This document shows, piece by piece, positions 1-8,359 of a stretch of 64,000 nucleotides of DNA. The notes under the pieces were generated by a model. It saw nothing but the letters and a program-made list of their open reading frames with translations, did no database searches and was not told the DNA's origin. This DNA is from Cloacimonetes bacterium UBA6097. Lineage in GTDB: Bacteria > Cloacimonadota > Cloacimonadia > Cloacimonadales > Cloacimonadaceae. Made by a program: the position numbers and the translations under genes. Every line of letters starts with the position of its first letter. Position 1 is the stretch's first letter. The stretch covers positions 42,168-106,167 of the forward strand of contig DIWV01000003.1 of assembly GCA_002435865.1 (NCBI GenBank), read 5' to 3'.

Positions 1-257
1 TCCGGTCTTAAACTCAATAAACCGATGTTATCGTCGGGTTGCTGAAGATTGAGTAGTTGCTGTGTTGTTTCATGTGCTTCCTCTGTATCTAATAAAGCTG
101 TAATGCCTTTGTATAAAATATTATAATCCTGCAGGACAGATAGCCTGATTTCTTTATAATTGAATAGTGAGAGCACTTGTTCAATCTGGGATTCCATATA
201 TTTCCATTTCCAGACATCGTCAGGCATAATTTCATGAAAGGATAGAGGCTTTTTCAT
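1..257 (-). CDS. HisRS/HisZ-like class II core protein, 5' part only
   Basis: The first 85 codons are in the window and the rest runs off the left edge. The N-terminus resembles the start of histidyl-tRNA synthetase and of its paralogue HisZ, the regulatory subunit of ATP phosphoribosyltransferase: an FHEIMPDDVWKWK stretch, a helix, then YKEIRLSVLQDYNILYKG, and at the edge LLSLRP, which fits the class II motif (S/T)LRPEGT. The catalytic half is missing, so HisS and HisZ cannot be separated. The ATG at 255-257 has a GGAG about 10 nt upstream. A TTGACA/TATTGG-type promoter and a period-11 palindrome lie further upstream. Confidence 0.65.
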   Translation of the reverse strand, partial: MKKPLSFHEIMPDDVWKWKYMESQIEQVLSLFNYKEIRLSVLQDYNILYKGITALLDTEEAHETTQQLLNLQQPDDNIGLLSLRP

Positions 258-346
258 GATTATAACTCCAAATTACAAATAGCTTCGATGCAGAAGATTC
301 TTTTTGTTCTCATTGAGTATCTATCAGCATACATCTTGCATGATTA

Positions 347-374
347 CCAATATGTAATGTTACAAATTTGTCAA
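347..374 (-). promoter_or_regulatory. Putative sigma70 promoter of the HisRS/HisZ-like gene
   Basis: On the minus strand TTGACA (374-369) is followed after 16 nt by TATTGG (352-347), about 90 nt upstream of the ATG. The -35 is perfect and the -10 weak. The period-11 palindrome at 406-514 sits just upstream of the -35. Nothing else is visible in this 340-bp gap. Confidence 0.4.
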
Positions 375-405
375 TGTTTTAAAAATCCCAACTTCCCGGT
401 TTCTG

Positions 406-514
406 TCCTTACTTAATCCATGGGGTTTGCACGGGAGATGTACGGGTGATATACGGGTGCGACCCGTATATCACCCGTACATCTCTGGCTAATCTTCAAA
501 GTATCGTTAAAGAG
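406..514. repeat. Period-11 intergenic palindrome, element 1
   Basis: The core is a perfect inverted repeat with 24-bp arms (435-458 and 462-485) around a GCG centre at 459-461. Each arm is two near-identical 11-mers: GATGTACGGGT and GATATACGGGT on the left, ACCCGTATATC and ACCCGTACATC on the right. Degenerate units continue outward in phase (TTTGCACGGGA and AATCCATGGGG on the left; TCTGGCTAATC and TTCAAAGTATC on the right) to an outer TCCTTA (406-411). No T-run follows the stem, so it is not an ordinary intrinsic terminator. It aligns without gaps to element 2 at 10507-10615. Confidence 0.9.
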
Positions 515-598
515 GGAAAAGATAAGCATGGGAAACTTCTAAGCTGAGCATTAAGAATTGGAAATGATGTTATTGATGCCGATAGATTGTATTAAGCA

Positions 599-1345
599 TT
601 ATTCTTTAGGCTTAACTCTCTCTGCAGAAGCAATTAAAATCCAGCCTGCTCCTCCGTTTGGTAAGGTTATTAATGCCCAATCTTTATCGACTCTGTTTAT
701 GTGAATTATCAAGCCCTCATGAAGTGAAAAAAGCTTCCCGTATTCAGGACCCGGTCCTGAGTAACCACCTATTTCCGGTTCAATAACTACAGCTTTAGTA
801 TTATTGTGAAAGTCCCTGAATTTCATGCCAAGCATTGTAGCAAATACGAACAGAACAAATCCAGCAATGATTAGCCACATAACAGGTATAGCTCTATCCT
901 GCTCAATGGGAAGATGCATCAGCCAATGCAGACACAGGATTGTGATTATCAGCAAGATCAGGACAACCACAGCCAGTGAATTCAAGGTAAAGAAATCAAA
1001 GACTTTCTGAAATATAGATGAAAGAAATGAAGGCTGGCTGTATAAATCTTTGTCCAGAGTTTGGCTGGTTACATAATTAAGGTTATTCCTTGCAGCAGAA
1101 TGATTGCTGTTTAATCTCAAAGCACGCAGAAAACATAACACTGCTTTACCTGTTTTACCTTGTTTATAATAGCTCAAACCAAGCTGATTATACATATCAG
1201 CATTGATGATTCCTTTTTGCTCAAGCTTTAAAAGTCTGTTATGTGTGGTAGGGCTGCTGCCTGCATCTATCTTATCATTAGCAAGAACAAATGTTATTAC
1301 TGCAAGAAAGACAAAAGTTAAGCACAATCTCAAAAAGCTTCTCAT
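599..1345 (-). CDS. batE: BatE-like TPR/SH3 membrane protein
   Basis: This 248-residue protein is the last gene of the Bat (aerotolerance) cluster. It has a signal-like first 22 residues, one or two TPR units at about 48-92 (motif YNQLGLSYYKQGKTGKAV), two membrane helices near 120-142 and 155-175, and a C-terminal SH3-like module (about 195-245) with GPGPEYGKLFSLHEG. That order is typical of BatE in Bacteroidota, where the Bat proteins form an inner-membrane/periplasmic complex implicated in stress tolerance. The exact molecular role is unknown. It starts 7 nt after batD and is almost certainly cotranscribed. Period-11 element 1 lies just downstream. Confidence 0.8.
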   Translation of the reverse strand: MRSFLRLCLTFVFLAVITFVLANDKIDAGSSPTTHNRLLKLEQKGIINADMYNQLGLSYYKQGKTGKAVLCFLRALRLNSNHSAARNNLNYVTSQTLDKDLYSQPSFLSSIFQKVFDFFTLNSLAVVVLILLIITILCLHWLMHLPIEQDRAIPVMWLIIAGFVLFVFATMLGMKFRDFHNNTKAVVIEPEIGGYSGPGPEYGKLFSLHEGLIIHINRVDKDWALITLPNGGAGWILIASAERVKPKE

Positions 1346-1352
1346 ATTATTT

Positions 1353-3161
1353 TTACCATAATGATTTCTTTGCCCTGTTTGGCAATTTGATAAAGGATTT
1401 AATTATTTGCTTGAGTGTTTCCAAATCTGACGAAAGCACAACATCATCAAAACCACCCGGCATAAAACGCGCTTCCTGGCATCGGTTCAAAAAAGCTTCC
1501 AGTCTTTCAATCAATTCCTCATCCAGTCCCTTAAGCCTAAGCTGGTATAATTTTTCTGGGTTTGAATACCTGCGTGAAATATGATACTTATCGCTAAGGT
1601 AATGCATCAGACCCTGCTCTGCTTTGGGATAAAAATCCCTGGAAACAAACTGAACCGCATCCTCTGCCTGTTTAAGATATTTCTTCAATACTCTGGCAGA
1701 ACCTTTTTGGGCTGCAAGATCGGGGTCTGTATCCTTTAACTTTTCGTTACGGGCGTACCACCATGACGGTATAAGAGACAATATTATCAGAATTATCAGT
1801 AACCAGTATAAAGTGCTGTTTATTATTAATATCTGTGATTTATAGTTGGTTTTAGGATTAAAAGGAGTGAGAGTTTTAATATTTTCTTTCTGGAACACAT
1901 TGGACAGATAAGTCAGCACATTACCTGGCTTTACTTCTACAGTCCGGGGTTTACTGCTAAAATACTGATATGAACCTGTTGCAGGATTAAACCAATTAAA
2001 ACTTATGCCTGGTAATGTAAACTTACCCTCCCGGCGTGGTATCAATAGATATTTAATTGTTCTTGTTCCGTTCATTCCTGCCTGAATCTGGTTTTCAGTA
2101 ATTGGTGAAGCAATCCTGAAATCCTGTTGAATAGGGTAAACAGGATTGCTGAATTGGTTAAAGTTACCTCTTCCTTTTATTATCAAATTATATTCAAGCG
2201 CTTCACCTACTCTTAAAATACTTTTTCCCATCATTTCACTAACGCTGAAATTACCTACAGCGCCACTATAATTTTCGGGTTTCCAGTTTTCCGGCAAATC
2301 AATGACCTTAACCTTGGACGGCAGGCTTTGCAAGGTTTGTGAATACAGACCAATACTACCCAGTTGAACATTTGCTGTTAACTGGGGAAGCTCTATAACT
2401 CCTGCTCTGTTGGGAGAAATTGCCACAGTTTTTATGATTGCTGATTTGTAGCGTTGGTTCTTATAGTTTACCTGCTCAAAATTCAATCTTGTGGGTTCAC
2501 TGTAGAGTTCTTTACCATATCCTCCAAAGTCCTTTTCATCTTTCAATTCCAGTGAAGAAACAGGCTGTGTTGTATAAAATCTGTAAGTTACAAGTAAAGG
2601 TTCTCCCAAAAACACAGTAGTTTTTTCTGGTATAGCTGCTATCTCCATTTCACCAACCGAATCAAAGCCAAGGTTGAATGGATTTTGCATATAAAGGGGC
2701 ATTCCCTGACCTGAACCGAATGGATTACTTTGGCTGGATGGAGCTCTTCCGGCACGGGAAATATCCAATACCCTGACATTTACAGACTGAGTGTAATATA
2801 TTTTACCCCCAACTTTAACCATTATCTCGGGAATCCTTAAATTTCCGGTTCGCTTGGGTAATAGTCTATAGATAAAAGATTTGGTCACTGATTCACTGAC
2901 ATTGCCATTATAAATTGAATAGCTGGATGATGAGGATGTCATCATATTCTTTAATGAAAAATCATCCAGGGCAGGAAGTTGTGGTGCTGTCGCCTGAAAT
3001 CCCTTTTCTCCGCTGATTTCGATAGTATAGGTAACATCTTCATCTCTGCCAATAGAAGTCGGCTCTGCATAAGAACGCACTCTCAAGTCCTGAGGGAAAA
3101 GCGATGTACTGATAAGCAGAATGATAACAGACAGCATAAACAACTTTAATTTATACATCAT
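1353..3161 (-). CDS. batD: BatD family protein (oxygen tolerance)
   Basis: The 602-residue protein begins with a signal peptide (about 1-23), followed by a long periplasmic region of Ig-like beta domains with the BatD-typical opening VRSYAEPTSIGRDEDVTYTI and repeated G(E/K)xLxYxLxxKGRGN-like strands. A single membrane helix lies near 450-475, and a cytoplasmic helical tail of about 130 residues follows. Length and layout match BatD (DUF7379/PF13584-type proteins). It abuts the BatB-BatC fusion gene upstream with no gap and batE downstream. Start may be M1 (3161) or M2 (3158). Function beyond membership of the Bat complex is not established. Confidence 0.85.
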   Translation of the reverse strand: MMYKLKLFMLSVIILLISTSLFPQDLRVRSYAEPTSIGRDEDVTYTIEISGEKGFQATAPQLPALDDFSLKNMMTSSSSSYSIYNGNVSESVTKSFIYRLLPKRTGNLRIPEIMVKVGGKIYYTQSVNVRVLDISRAGRAPSSQSNPFGSGQGMPLYMQNPFNLGFDSVGEMEIAAIPEKTTVFLGEPLLVTYRFYTTQPVSSLELKDEKDFGGYGKELYSEPTRLNFEQVNYKNQRYKSAIIKTVAISPNRAGVIELPQLTANVQLGSIGLYSQTLQSLPSKVKVIDLPENWKPENYSGAVGNFSVSEMMGKSILRVGEALEYNLIIKGRGNFNQFSNPVYPIQQDFRIASPITENQIQAGMNGTRTIKYLLIPRREGKFTLPGISFNWFNPATGSYQYFSSKPRTVEVKPGNVLTYLSNVFQKENIKTLTPFNPKTNYKSQILIINSTLYWLLIILIILSLIPSWWYARNEKLKDTDPDLAAQKGSARVLKKYLKQAEDAVQFVSRDFYPKAEQGLMHYLSDKYHISRRYSNPEKLYQLRLKGLDEELIERLEAFLNRCQEARFMPGGFDDVVLSSDLETLKQIIKSFIKLPNRAKKSLW

Positions 3162-4814
3162 TTACCACCACTTGTTATCACGCATTTTCTGTGGTGTTCC
3201 CTGTCTGCTCTGCCGGTCATTGACTTCTTTCTGTTCCAATGCTTTAAGTATCCGCTCTGCAGCTTCCTTCTTATCCTTTTGCTCCTGAGGTTCCTGCTTT
3301 TGTTGCTGCTGTTTCTGCTTATTTTTATCCTGTTGCTGTTGGTTTTGTTGTTGCTGCTGCTTCTGGGTTTGTTGTTTAATCAACATGCGTTTAGCAAGGT
3401 CATAATTTTCTTTTGCAGCTTCGTTTTGTTGATCAGATAATACTGCCTTTCTGTATGATTCCAAAGCATCCTGATATTGCTTTGACTGATACTGCTGATT
3501 ACCAAGATTTTGCCAGGCTTTGCTTTGCAATTGAGGGTTCTTGCTGCCCAAAGCCTTTTGCCAGGCTTCTTCAGCTTCCTTGTCTTTTTTAAGCTTATAC
3601 AGTGAATTACCATGATTATATTGCAATACTTCGTCCTTGGGATTATTAACTGCATTCTTGCCAAAGGTTTGCTCGGCTTTCTGATAATCCTGCTTTTTGT
3701 ATTCTTCATTGCCTTTGCTATTGGTCATTGCCTTTGACCATGGAAATGTCAGGGCCTGCAGATTGAAAACAGGAAAGATCATTAATACTACTAATAATCC
3801 AGTTACAGAAGCAGTTTTTGACTTTCTGTTACCATTGTTTTTGGCAGTTTTCACACCCAGCAAAGTTTCCAGTAAAAGCAGAAGCAGAGCAGCAATGGTA
3901 AACAAATGATATTGTTCTTTATACATATTTATTTTTATTGAGGATAACTTGTTGCGTTCCAATGAAGATATGTGTTTCAGTATGGCTTGTATCTCATCCT
4001 GAGTAGGAGTAATCATAAAGAATTCTCCTCCTGTAAGTGCTGCAATTTTTTCGAGAGTTTTATTATCAAGTTTGGTTGTAATTTCCTTATTACTACCCAA
4101 ACCAACATCACCGGAAAGTCTGACAACTGCTCCTTCAGGGGTTCCCACTCCCAAAGTATACACAATTATTCCCTGATTTGAAAGTTCTTTTGCAGATTTT
4201 AACGCAGATTCACTCAAATCTTCCCCATCTGAAATCAACACAACCACTCTGGTCTTGGTATTTTTATCAAACACTTTGCCGGCAACATTCAGTGCAGCTC
4301 CAATATCTGTTCCCCACACAGGTATTGAACTTGTATTAAGGCTGTTCAGCAGCATTTTTGCTGCTTCATAGTCATCTGTCATAGGACATTGTACAAAAGC
4401 AACTCCGGCAAAAGGAATCAAGGCTATCCTGTCACCTTGCTGCTCATCAATAAAAGCTGTTATCTGGTCTTTTGCTCTTTGCAAACGTGTTGGCAGAATA
4501 TCCGTTGCATCCATGCTCTTGCTGGCATCAATGCAGATAGCAATATCCAGTCCGCTGCGTTTTATATCCTGAGAATCCCTGTCCCACTGAGGACGCACCA
4601 AAGCCAGGATGATAAAAGCAAGAGCAGAAACCAACAGCACAGCTTTCAACCGAAAATAAAAGAAAGACCAGTCTTTAAAGTAAAAATCCCATAAACCTGA
4701 CTCTGCAAACTTTCCAAATCGCTTTTTATAGCGTTTTTGTACTATGATAATCAAGCCAATTAACGGCAATAAAATCAGAAGTAAAAAGAGCAGTTTTGGA
4801 TTTACTAAATTCAT
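3162..4814 (-). CDS. BatB-BatC fusion: vWA membrane protein with TPR tail
   Basis: This 550-residue protein joins two proteins usually encoded separately. Residues 1-325 are BatB-like: helices near 8-26 and 55-73, a von Willebrand A domain with the MIDAS motif DASKS at 96-100, WGTD and SDGED further on, and a third helix near 305-325. Residues about 370-550 are BatC-like: TPR units (NEEYKKQDYQKAEQTF, then YQSKQYQDALESYRKAV), a Gln/Lys-rich stretch, the AERILKALEQKE motif and a Trp-ending tail typical of BatC. The reading frame is continuous. The ATG at 4814 has GGAG upstream. Its place between batA and batD matches batB-batC order in Bacteroidota. Confidence 0.85.
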   Translation of the reverse strand: MNLVNPKLLFLLLILLPLIGLIIIVQKRYKKRFGKFAESGLWDFYFKDWSFFYFRLKAVLLVSALAFIILALVRPQWDRDSQDIKRSGLDIAICIDASKSMDATDILPTRLQRAKDQITAFIDEQQGDRIALIPFAGVAFVQCPMTDDYEAAKMLLNSLNTSSIPVWGTDIGAALNVAGKVFDKNTKTRVVVLISDGEDLSESALKSAKELSNQGIIVYTLGVGTPEGAVVRLSGDVGLGSNKEITTKLDNKTLEKIAALTGGEFFMITPTQDEIQAILKHISSLERNKLSSIKINMYKEQYHLFTIAALLLLLLETLLGVKTAKNNGNRKSKTASVTGLLVVLMIFPVFNLQALTFPWSKAMTNSKGNEEYKKQDYQKAEQTFGKNAVNNPKDEVLQYNHGNSLYKLKKDKEAEEAWQKALGSKNPQLQSKAWQNLGNQQYQSKQYQDALESYRKAVLSDQQNEAAKENYDLAKRMLIKQQTQKQQQQQNQQQQDKNKQKQQQQKQEPQEQKDKKEAAERILKALEQKEVNDRQSRQGTPQKMRDNKWW

Positions 4815-4818
4815 CTCT

Positions 4819-5814
4819 TTACTCCGGTAGAATCCTGACCAAGATAAGTTTAAAACTGAGCTCTATTAACAGTAAGACCAATGCTATCCATAAAAAGATT
4901 GAAAACATCTCATTATAATCATAGTAATAGCGTATTTTGTAAAGGCTTTTCTCCAATTCGTCAATGTTATCCATCACTGCCTTAAGCTGTGCTGTACTTA
5001 TTGCCAGGGCTGCTTCACCTGTTCCTGTAGTAGATGCTATTTTATTCAGGGTTTTCATGTCCATCTCTATCAAAACTTTTTGATAGCGTGTGCCAAAGAT
5101 AGGGTCGGTTACAGGGAAATCAACCAAGCCATTACTACCGACTCCAACGGGATAAACCTTGATATCAAATGTTTTTGCCATTTCTGCAGCAGAAAAGGGA
5201 TCTACTTCGCCAGTGTTGTTAACTCCGTCTGTAATAAGAATTATAACTTTGGATTTTGCAGAAGAGTTCCGTAACCTGGCAACTGCAGTAGCGAGTCCCA
5301 TTCCAATGGCTGTGGATGAAGCTTCCTTATTAACTTCTACTTGCGACAGAAGTTCGGTGAGAGCAGCATGGTCATGTGTCAGAGGACACCGCGTAAGTGC
5401 ATATTCACTAAATGTCACCAGTCCAATCCGGTCATGCTGTCTTTGCTCAATAAATTCTTTTGCAACTTTCCTGGCTGCACCAAGACGATTTTCCGGGACA
5501 AAGTCCACTGCCAGCATCGAACCGCTCACATCCAGAGCTATGATAATATCCACACCTTCTCCCTGGATATCTTCCCTGCCATGACCAAATCTGGGTCTGG
5601 CAAGGGCAAGCACCAGACAGAGTATAATAGCTGCGCGCAAAACAGGATACAGGTATTTCCAGATAGTAAATTTCGGTTTAAGCCTGTTGATTAGAGAAAA
5701 TCTGCTAAATGGTATCAGAATGCGTTTTCTGGTCTTATATTTAAACTCATAAACAAGATATAAAGGGATTAGTATCAAACCCAGCAACCAAAGAGGACTA
5801 TGGAAATCAATCAT
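4819..5814 (-). CDS. batA: BatA: vWA-domain membrane protein
   Basis: The 331-residue protein has the BatA/BatB architecture: helices near 8-24 and 55-73, a vWA domain opening VDIIIALDVSGSM with MIDAS DVSGS at 95-99, later TDGVNNTGEVDP, and a C-terminal helix near 305-325. The vWA face is predicted periplasmic. It overlaps the upstream DUF4381-like gene by 8 nt and leaves 4 nt before the BatB-BatC fusion, so translation is probably coupled. The start is supported by AAGGAA before the ATG. Confidence 0.88.
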   Translation of the reverse strand: MIDFHSPLWLLGLILIPLYLVYEFKYKTRKRILIPFSRFSLINRLKPKFTIWKYLYPVLRAAIILCLVLALARPRFGHGREDIQGEGVDIIIALDVSGSMLAVDFVPENRLGAARKVAKEFIEQRQHDRIGLVTFSEYALTRCPLTHDHAALTELLSQVEVNKEASSTAIGMGLATAVARLRNSSAKSKVIILITDGVNNTGEVDPFSAAEMAKTFDIKVYPVGVGSNGLVDFPVTDPIFGTRYQKVLIEMDMKTLNKIASTTGTGEAALAISTAQLKAVMDNIDELEKSLYKIRYYYDYNEMFSIFLWIALVLLLIELSFKLILVRILPE

Positions 5815-6802
5815 ATTCCTTCTCCGGTATTGATGATTCTGAGCGTGTACTTTGTTTCATTAACCATTTGAAAAACCAGTCTTGCCTTTCCGCACATTCT
5901 TCAAGACCTGGGATGTGTTTAGCATATTTAACTTTATCACAACCCTCAAACCAGCATACTATTTCAGCCTGTTCTTTAGCTTCAAATATTTTATTGTCTT
6001 TTATATATAATTTGATTTCTCTGGTGGTCATCTCATTAGCATAAAATTTGTATTCAGCTTCCAGAAAGAGCTTCATGATTTCCGAGAGACGGAAATGGTA
6101 TTGGATAAACAACCCTTTTTCTGGGAGTCTCATTTCTTTTAGTTTATACAATGCATCGAGAGCTCTTTTCCAATTAGGTCCGGTTTCAATCTGAACCGTA
6201 GGCCTGGTCATCATAGCCTGGCGCATTTTCCGGTATTTGAGGATTAAGAGAATTATAGTTGTAATCAATGCTGCAACCAGAAAAGCAGCTATGAAATAAT
6301 ATGCCCAATAAGGAAGTTCTCCCTTTAGCTTTTGTGTCTCTGCAATATCCACAAGTGCAGAGTCTCCGGGCGCGCGAATTTCATGAATTGTGAGAGTAAA
6401 AGGTCTTGTCTTCAAAGTATCAGCAGATGGTTTGACGGTCTTGACAATCAAAGATGGGAATGTGTGTTCTCCTGTATCCAGGGCTGCTATTGTCAGCTTG
6501 ATTCCGGAAGGTTTTCCTGTTTCAGTAAGTTTTTGCTTATCCACAATAACAAATCTTGTCAGAGTATCGGGTGCGATCACATCTTTCAGCTCAGCATCAG
6601 ACTGAATATTAAGATAAAATCTGCTGCCCAGATACAACGAATCCGCATTCTCAATATTCTGATTTATCATCGCCGACAGATTAAGAACAATTGATAAAAA
6701 CACCAATAGCAGGATAGATTTGTTTTTATAAACCCTTGACAAGGTTTTCAAGCGGCTGATTCTGTTTACGCTATATAGCTTGAAACTCACGTTTTTATCC
6801 AT
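5807..6802 (-). CDS. DUF4381-like Bat-cluster membrane protein
   Basis: The 331-residue protein has an N-terminal hydrophobic segment near 30-46, a BatD-like beta region to about 155, a membrane helix near 163-188 and a cytoplasmic helical domain of about 140 residues. Bacteroidota Bat operons carry a comparable protein between DUF58 and batA, usually annotated as DUF4381 or hypothetical. Here it heads the second half of the split Bat cluster. No Shine-Dalgarno precedes the ATG, and a promoter-like TTGACT-N16-TATTTT ends only 8 nt upstream, so the mRNA may be leaderless. Family assignment is by position and layout, not a clear motif. Confidence 0.6.
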   Translation of the reverse strand: MDKNVSFKLYSVNRISRLKTLSRVYKNKSILLLVFLSIVLNLSAMINQNIENADSLYLGSRFYLNIQSDAELKDVIAPDTLTRFVIVDKQKLTETGKPSGIKLTIAALDTGEHTFPSLIVKTVKPSADTLKTRPFTLTIHEIRAPGDSALVDIAETQKLKGELPYWAYYFIAAFLVAALITTIILLILKYRKMRQAMMTRPTVQIETGPNWKRALDALYKLKEMRLPEKGLFIQYHFRLSEIMKLFLEAEYKFYANEMTTREIKLYIKDNKIFEAKEQAEIVCWFEGCDKVKYAKHIPGLEECAERQDWFFKWLMKQSTRSESSIPEKEYD

Positions 6803-6810
6803 TTAAAAGC

Positions 6811-6838
6811 AAAATATTGGTTGTCATCTAGAAGTCAA
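6811..6838 (-). promoter_or_regulatory. Putative promoter of the batA-half operon
   Basis: On the minus strand TTGACT (6838-6833), 16 nt, then TATTTT (6816-6811). The ATG begins at 6802, so a start site 6-7 nt past the -10 would leave a leader of only 1-3 nt. No Shine-Dalgarno is visible, which fits leaderless initiation. Confidence 0.45.
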
Positions 6839-6918
6839 GAGTAAAACACTTTCTCATATTTCCTTCACTACTTTTTTATCTTGCACAAAAAAATATCTTA
6901 ATTAATCTGACTCTTATG

Positions 6919-6942
6919 CTTTAAGCTTGAGCTTAAAGGAGG
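6919..6942 (+). promoter_or_regulatory. Stem-loop overlapping a strong Shine-Dalgarno
   Basis: CTTTAAGC (6919-6926), loop TTGA, GCTTAAAG (6931-6938): a perfect 8-bp stem whose 3' arm runs into the Shine-Dalgarno AAAGGAGG (6935-6942) of the gene starting at 6947. Half of the ribosome site would be inside the stem. Confidence 0.5.
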
Positions 6943-6946
6943 AAAG

Positions 6947-7468
6947 ATGACCAACATTAACGAGAAAAGAAATCACCGAAACAAACTCAGGTACATTGTT
7001 CCAATAGTTTTAATCTTATTAATTGTTGCAGCAATTCTGGTTGTTCCCCGCTATAATAGGTATCTACGGGAGAAACGCGCTGCTGAAGTAAAGACTGCCC
7101 TGGAAGCATTGAGGTCCGGCGTAGACCAATCATGGAAGAATGCCGGAACTATCAGCGGAATAACTGTTGAAGGTGCCTTAAAAGATGCCGGGATTAGCCA
7201 GAAAGTACTGGAAAAATGGCAGTTTGTTATCGCCTGGAAACTTGCCGATATCTACACAACTGAGATGGTGAACAAGCTGAAAGACGTAAACACTAATGAA
7301 ATGGTTTATGTATCTCCATACCGCATGATTATGGCAGTTGCAACTTCTGAAAATCCTTTGAGAGAAGGCACAAAAGCATGGTTTGAAGGGGATACTAATA
7401 CTTATCACGGATTCGGTATTGATGATAAAGTTGAGCCGGACTGGATAACGATGTTCCCTAATCCCTAA
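6947..7468 (+). CDS. N-terminally anchored protein, pseudopilin-like outline, function unknown
   Basis: The 173-residue protein has a basic N-terminus, one membrane helix at about 15-35 (YIVPIVLILLIVAAILVV), and an amphipathic helix KRAAEVKTALEALRSGVDQSW followed by a small extracytoplasmic domain. This outline resembles a minor pilin or pseudopilin, but the prepilin-peptidase motif (G followed by FTLIE) is absent, so it is not a canonical pilin. AAAGGAGG 5 nt before the ATG is one of the strongest ribosome sites in the window. It is the only plus-strand gene in the first 27 kb and lies inside the segment that splits the Bat cluster. Confidence 0.65.
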   Translation: MTNINEKRNHRNKLRYIVPIVLILLIVAAILVVPRYNRYLREKRAAEVKTALEALRSGVDQSWKNAGTISGITVEGALKDAGISQKVLEKWQFVIAWKLADIYTTEMVNKLKDVNTNEMVYVSPYRMIMAVATSENPLREGTKAWFEGDTNTYHGFGIDDKVEPDWITMFPNP

Positions 7469-7493
7469 AAAATAATCCGTTAACATATTCTCT

Positions 7494-7584
7494 GATTCTT
7501 TCTGTTTCACCCTCATATGCAGTGTGGGATTATCATGGGCAAACCCCACGGTAATCCCACAGTGATAATGGGAAAGAAAGATTT
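7494..7584. repeat. Period-11 intergenic palindrome, element 6
   Basis: The core is an imperfect inverted repeat centred near 7542: GTGGGATTA (7524-7532) against TAATCCCAC (7552-7560), with an inner TGGG/CCCA pair. Read in 11s it is GTGGGATTATC, ATGGGCAAACC, CCACGGTAATC, CCACAGTGATA. Outer inverted ends are GATTCTTTC (7494-7502) and GAAAGATT (7576-7583). It lies between two convergent gene ends. Element 7 (near 58203) shares the unit sequence. Confidence 0.75.
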
Positions 7585-7646
7585 AAACAAAAAGCCGTAT
7601 ACAGGAGTAACTTATCGAAGAGTTAAGCCTGATTATACTGCGTACA

Positions 7647-8309
7647 TCAGTAAGTTACGGTAATACTTTCCACCGGTTTTGAAAACCAGTCTTCACCTAT
7701 CTTGAAATTCCATTCCACTGTTTTATCGTCAATTCTGTTTTCTTCTTTAGCAGTGCTTTTCTTTATCTTGGCAGGAGTATGCAGAATCATATTGTAATTG
7801 ATGTCAAATTCCAGGTACTCAGACATGGCGTCTTTAAGCTCACCTTCATCAATTATGGACATCTTGGGCGGGAAAATCTTTAGAGTATTAGTCTTACTCT
7901 TTTTCTTGTAATTAAAGGCAGATGCATCAGTCTTAGATAAAATCGCATTTAATGTATTGATGTTATCAAACTTAAACTCCACCTGATAAGTTGCGGCATA
8001 ATTCAGGCTATCACTCTGATCAATGATTTTGTGGCTGATAAGCTTCGCGCCCTTTGTTGATTCAATCAAGTCAATATAGCTCTGCAAAACATTACTTTGG
8101 GTAAGAGTGTTTTCGATGGTTTCATCTTCCAGTAAATCATCAAAATTCATATATTCAATATAGGTTTGTATAAGTGCTCTTCCGGAAGCATCCTTATTAA
8201 GCCAGATTTCATTCTTTAGGTCTATCTTGCACCCAGCAAATATAAGTACCAAAACTAATATTATGAAAATAGAGAGACGACTTTTAGTACTGATTATCTT
8301 TTTTAACAT
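7647..8309 (-). CDS. Predicted lipoprotein, function unknown
   Basis: The start is placed at the ATG at 8307-8309 because TTGGAGGT lies 8 nt before it. That gives 220 residues with a clean lipoprotein signal: MLKKII, a hydrophobic stretch, and lipobox FAGC near residue 26. A longer frame to 8357 would add 16 residues ahead of the signal peptide and is less likely. The rest is a beta-rich domain with charged residues and no motif I recognise; it loosely recalls small envelope lipoproteins of the LppM type, but I would not assign that. It follows the RCC1-repeat gene by 50 bp and may share its promoter. Confidence 0.75.
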   Translation of the reverse strand: MLKKIISTKSRLSIFIILVLVLIFAGCKIDLKNEIWLNKDASGRALIQTYIEYMNFDDLLEDETIENTLTQSNVLQSYIDLIESTKGAKLISHKIIDQSDSLNYAATYQVEFKFDNINTLNAILSKTDASAFNYKKKSKTNTLKIFPPKMSIIDEGELKDAMSEYLEFDINYNMILHTPAKIKKSTAKEENRIDDKTVEWNFKIGEDWFSKPVESITVTY

Positions 8310-8359
8310 CTGGTTTACCTCCAAGGGAAAATTTATATGTGTTTTTGTTATAAGCAATA

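Noticed and set aside
406..514. Elements 1 and 2 as intrinsic terminators
   Set aside because: Stems are long and perfect but no T-run follows on either strand, and they lie 120 bp or more from the nearest upstream stop codon.
6947..7468. Canonical type IV pilin
   Set aside because: The prepilin cleavage motif before the helix is absent and no pilus genes are nearby.
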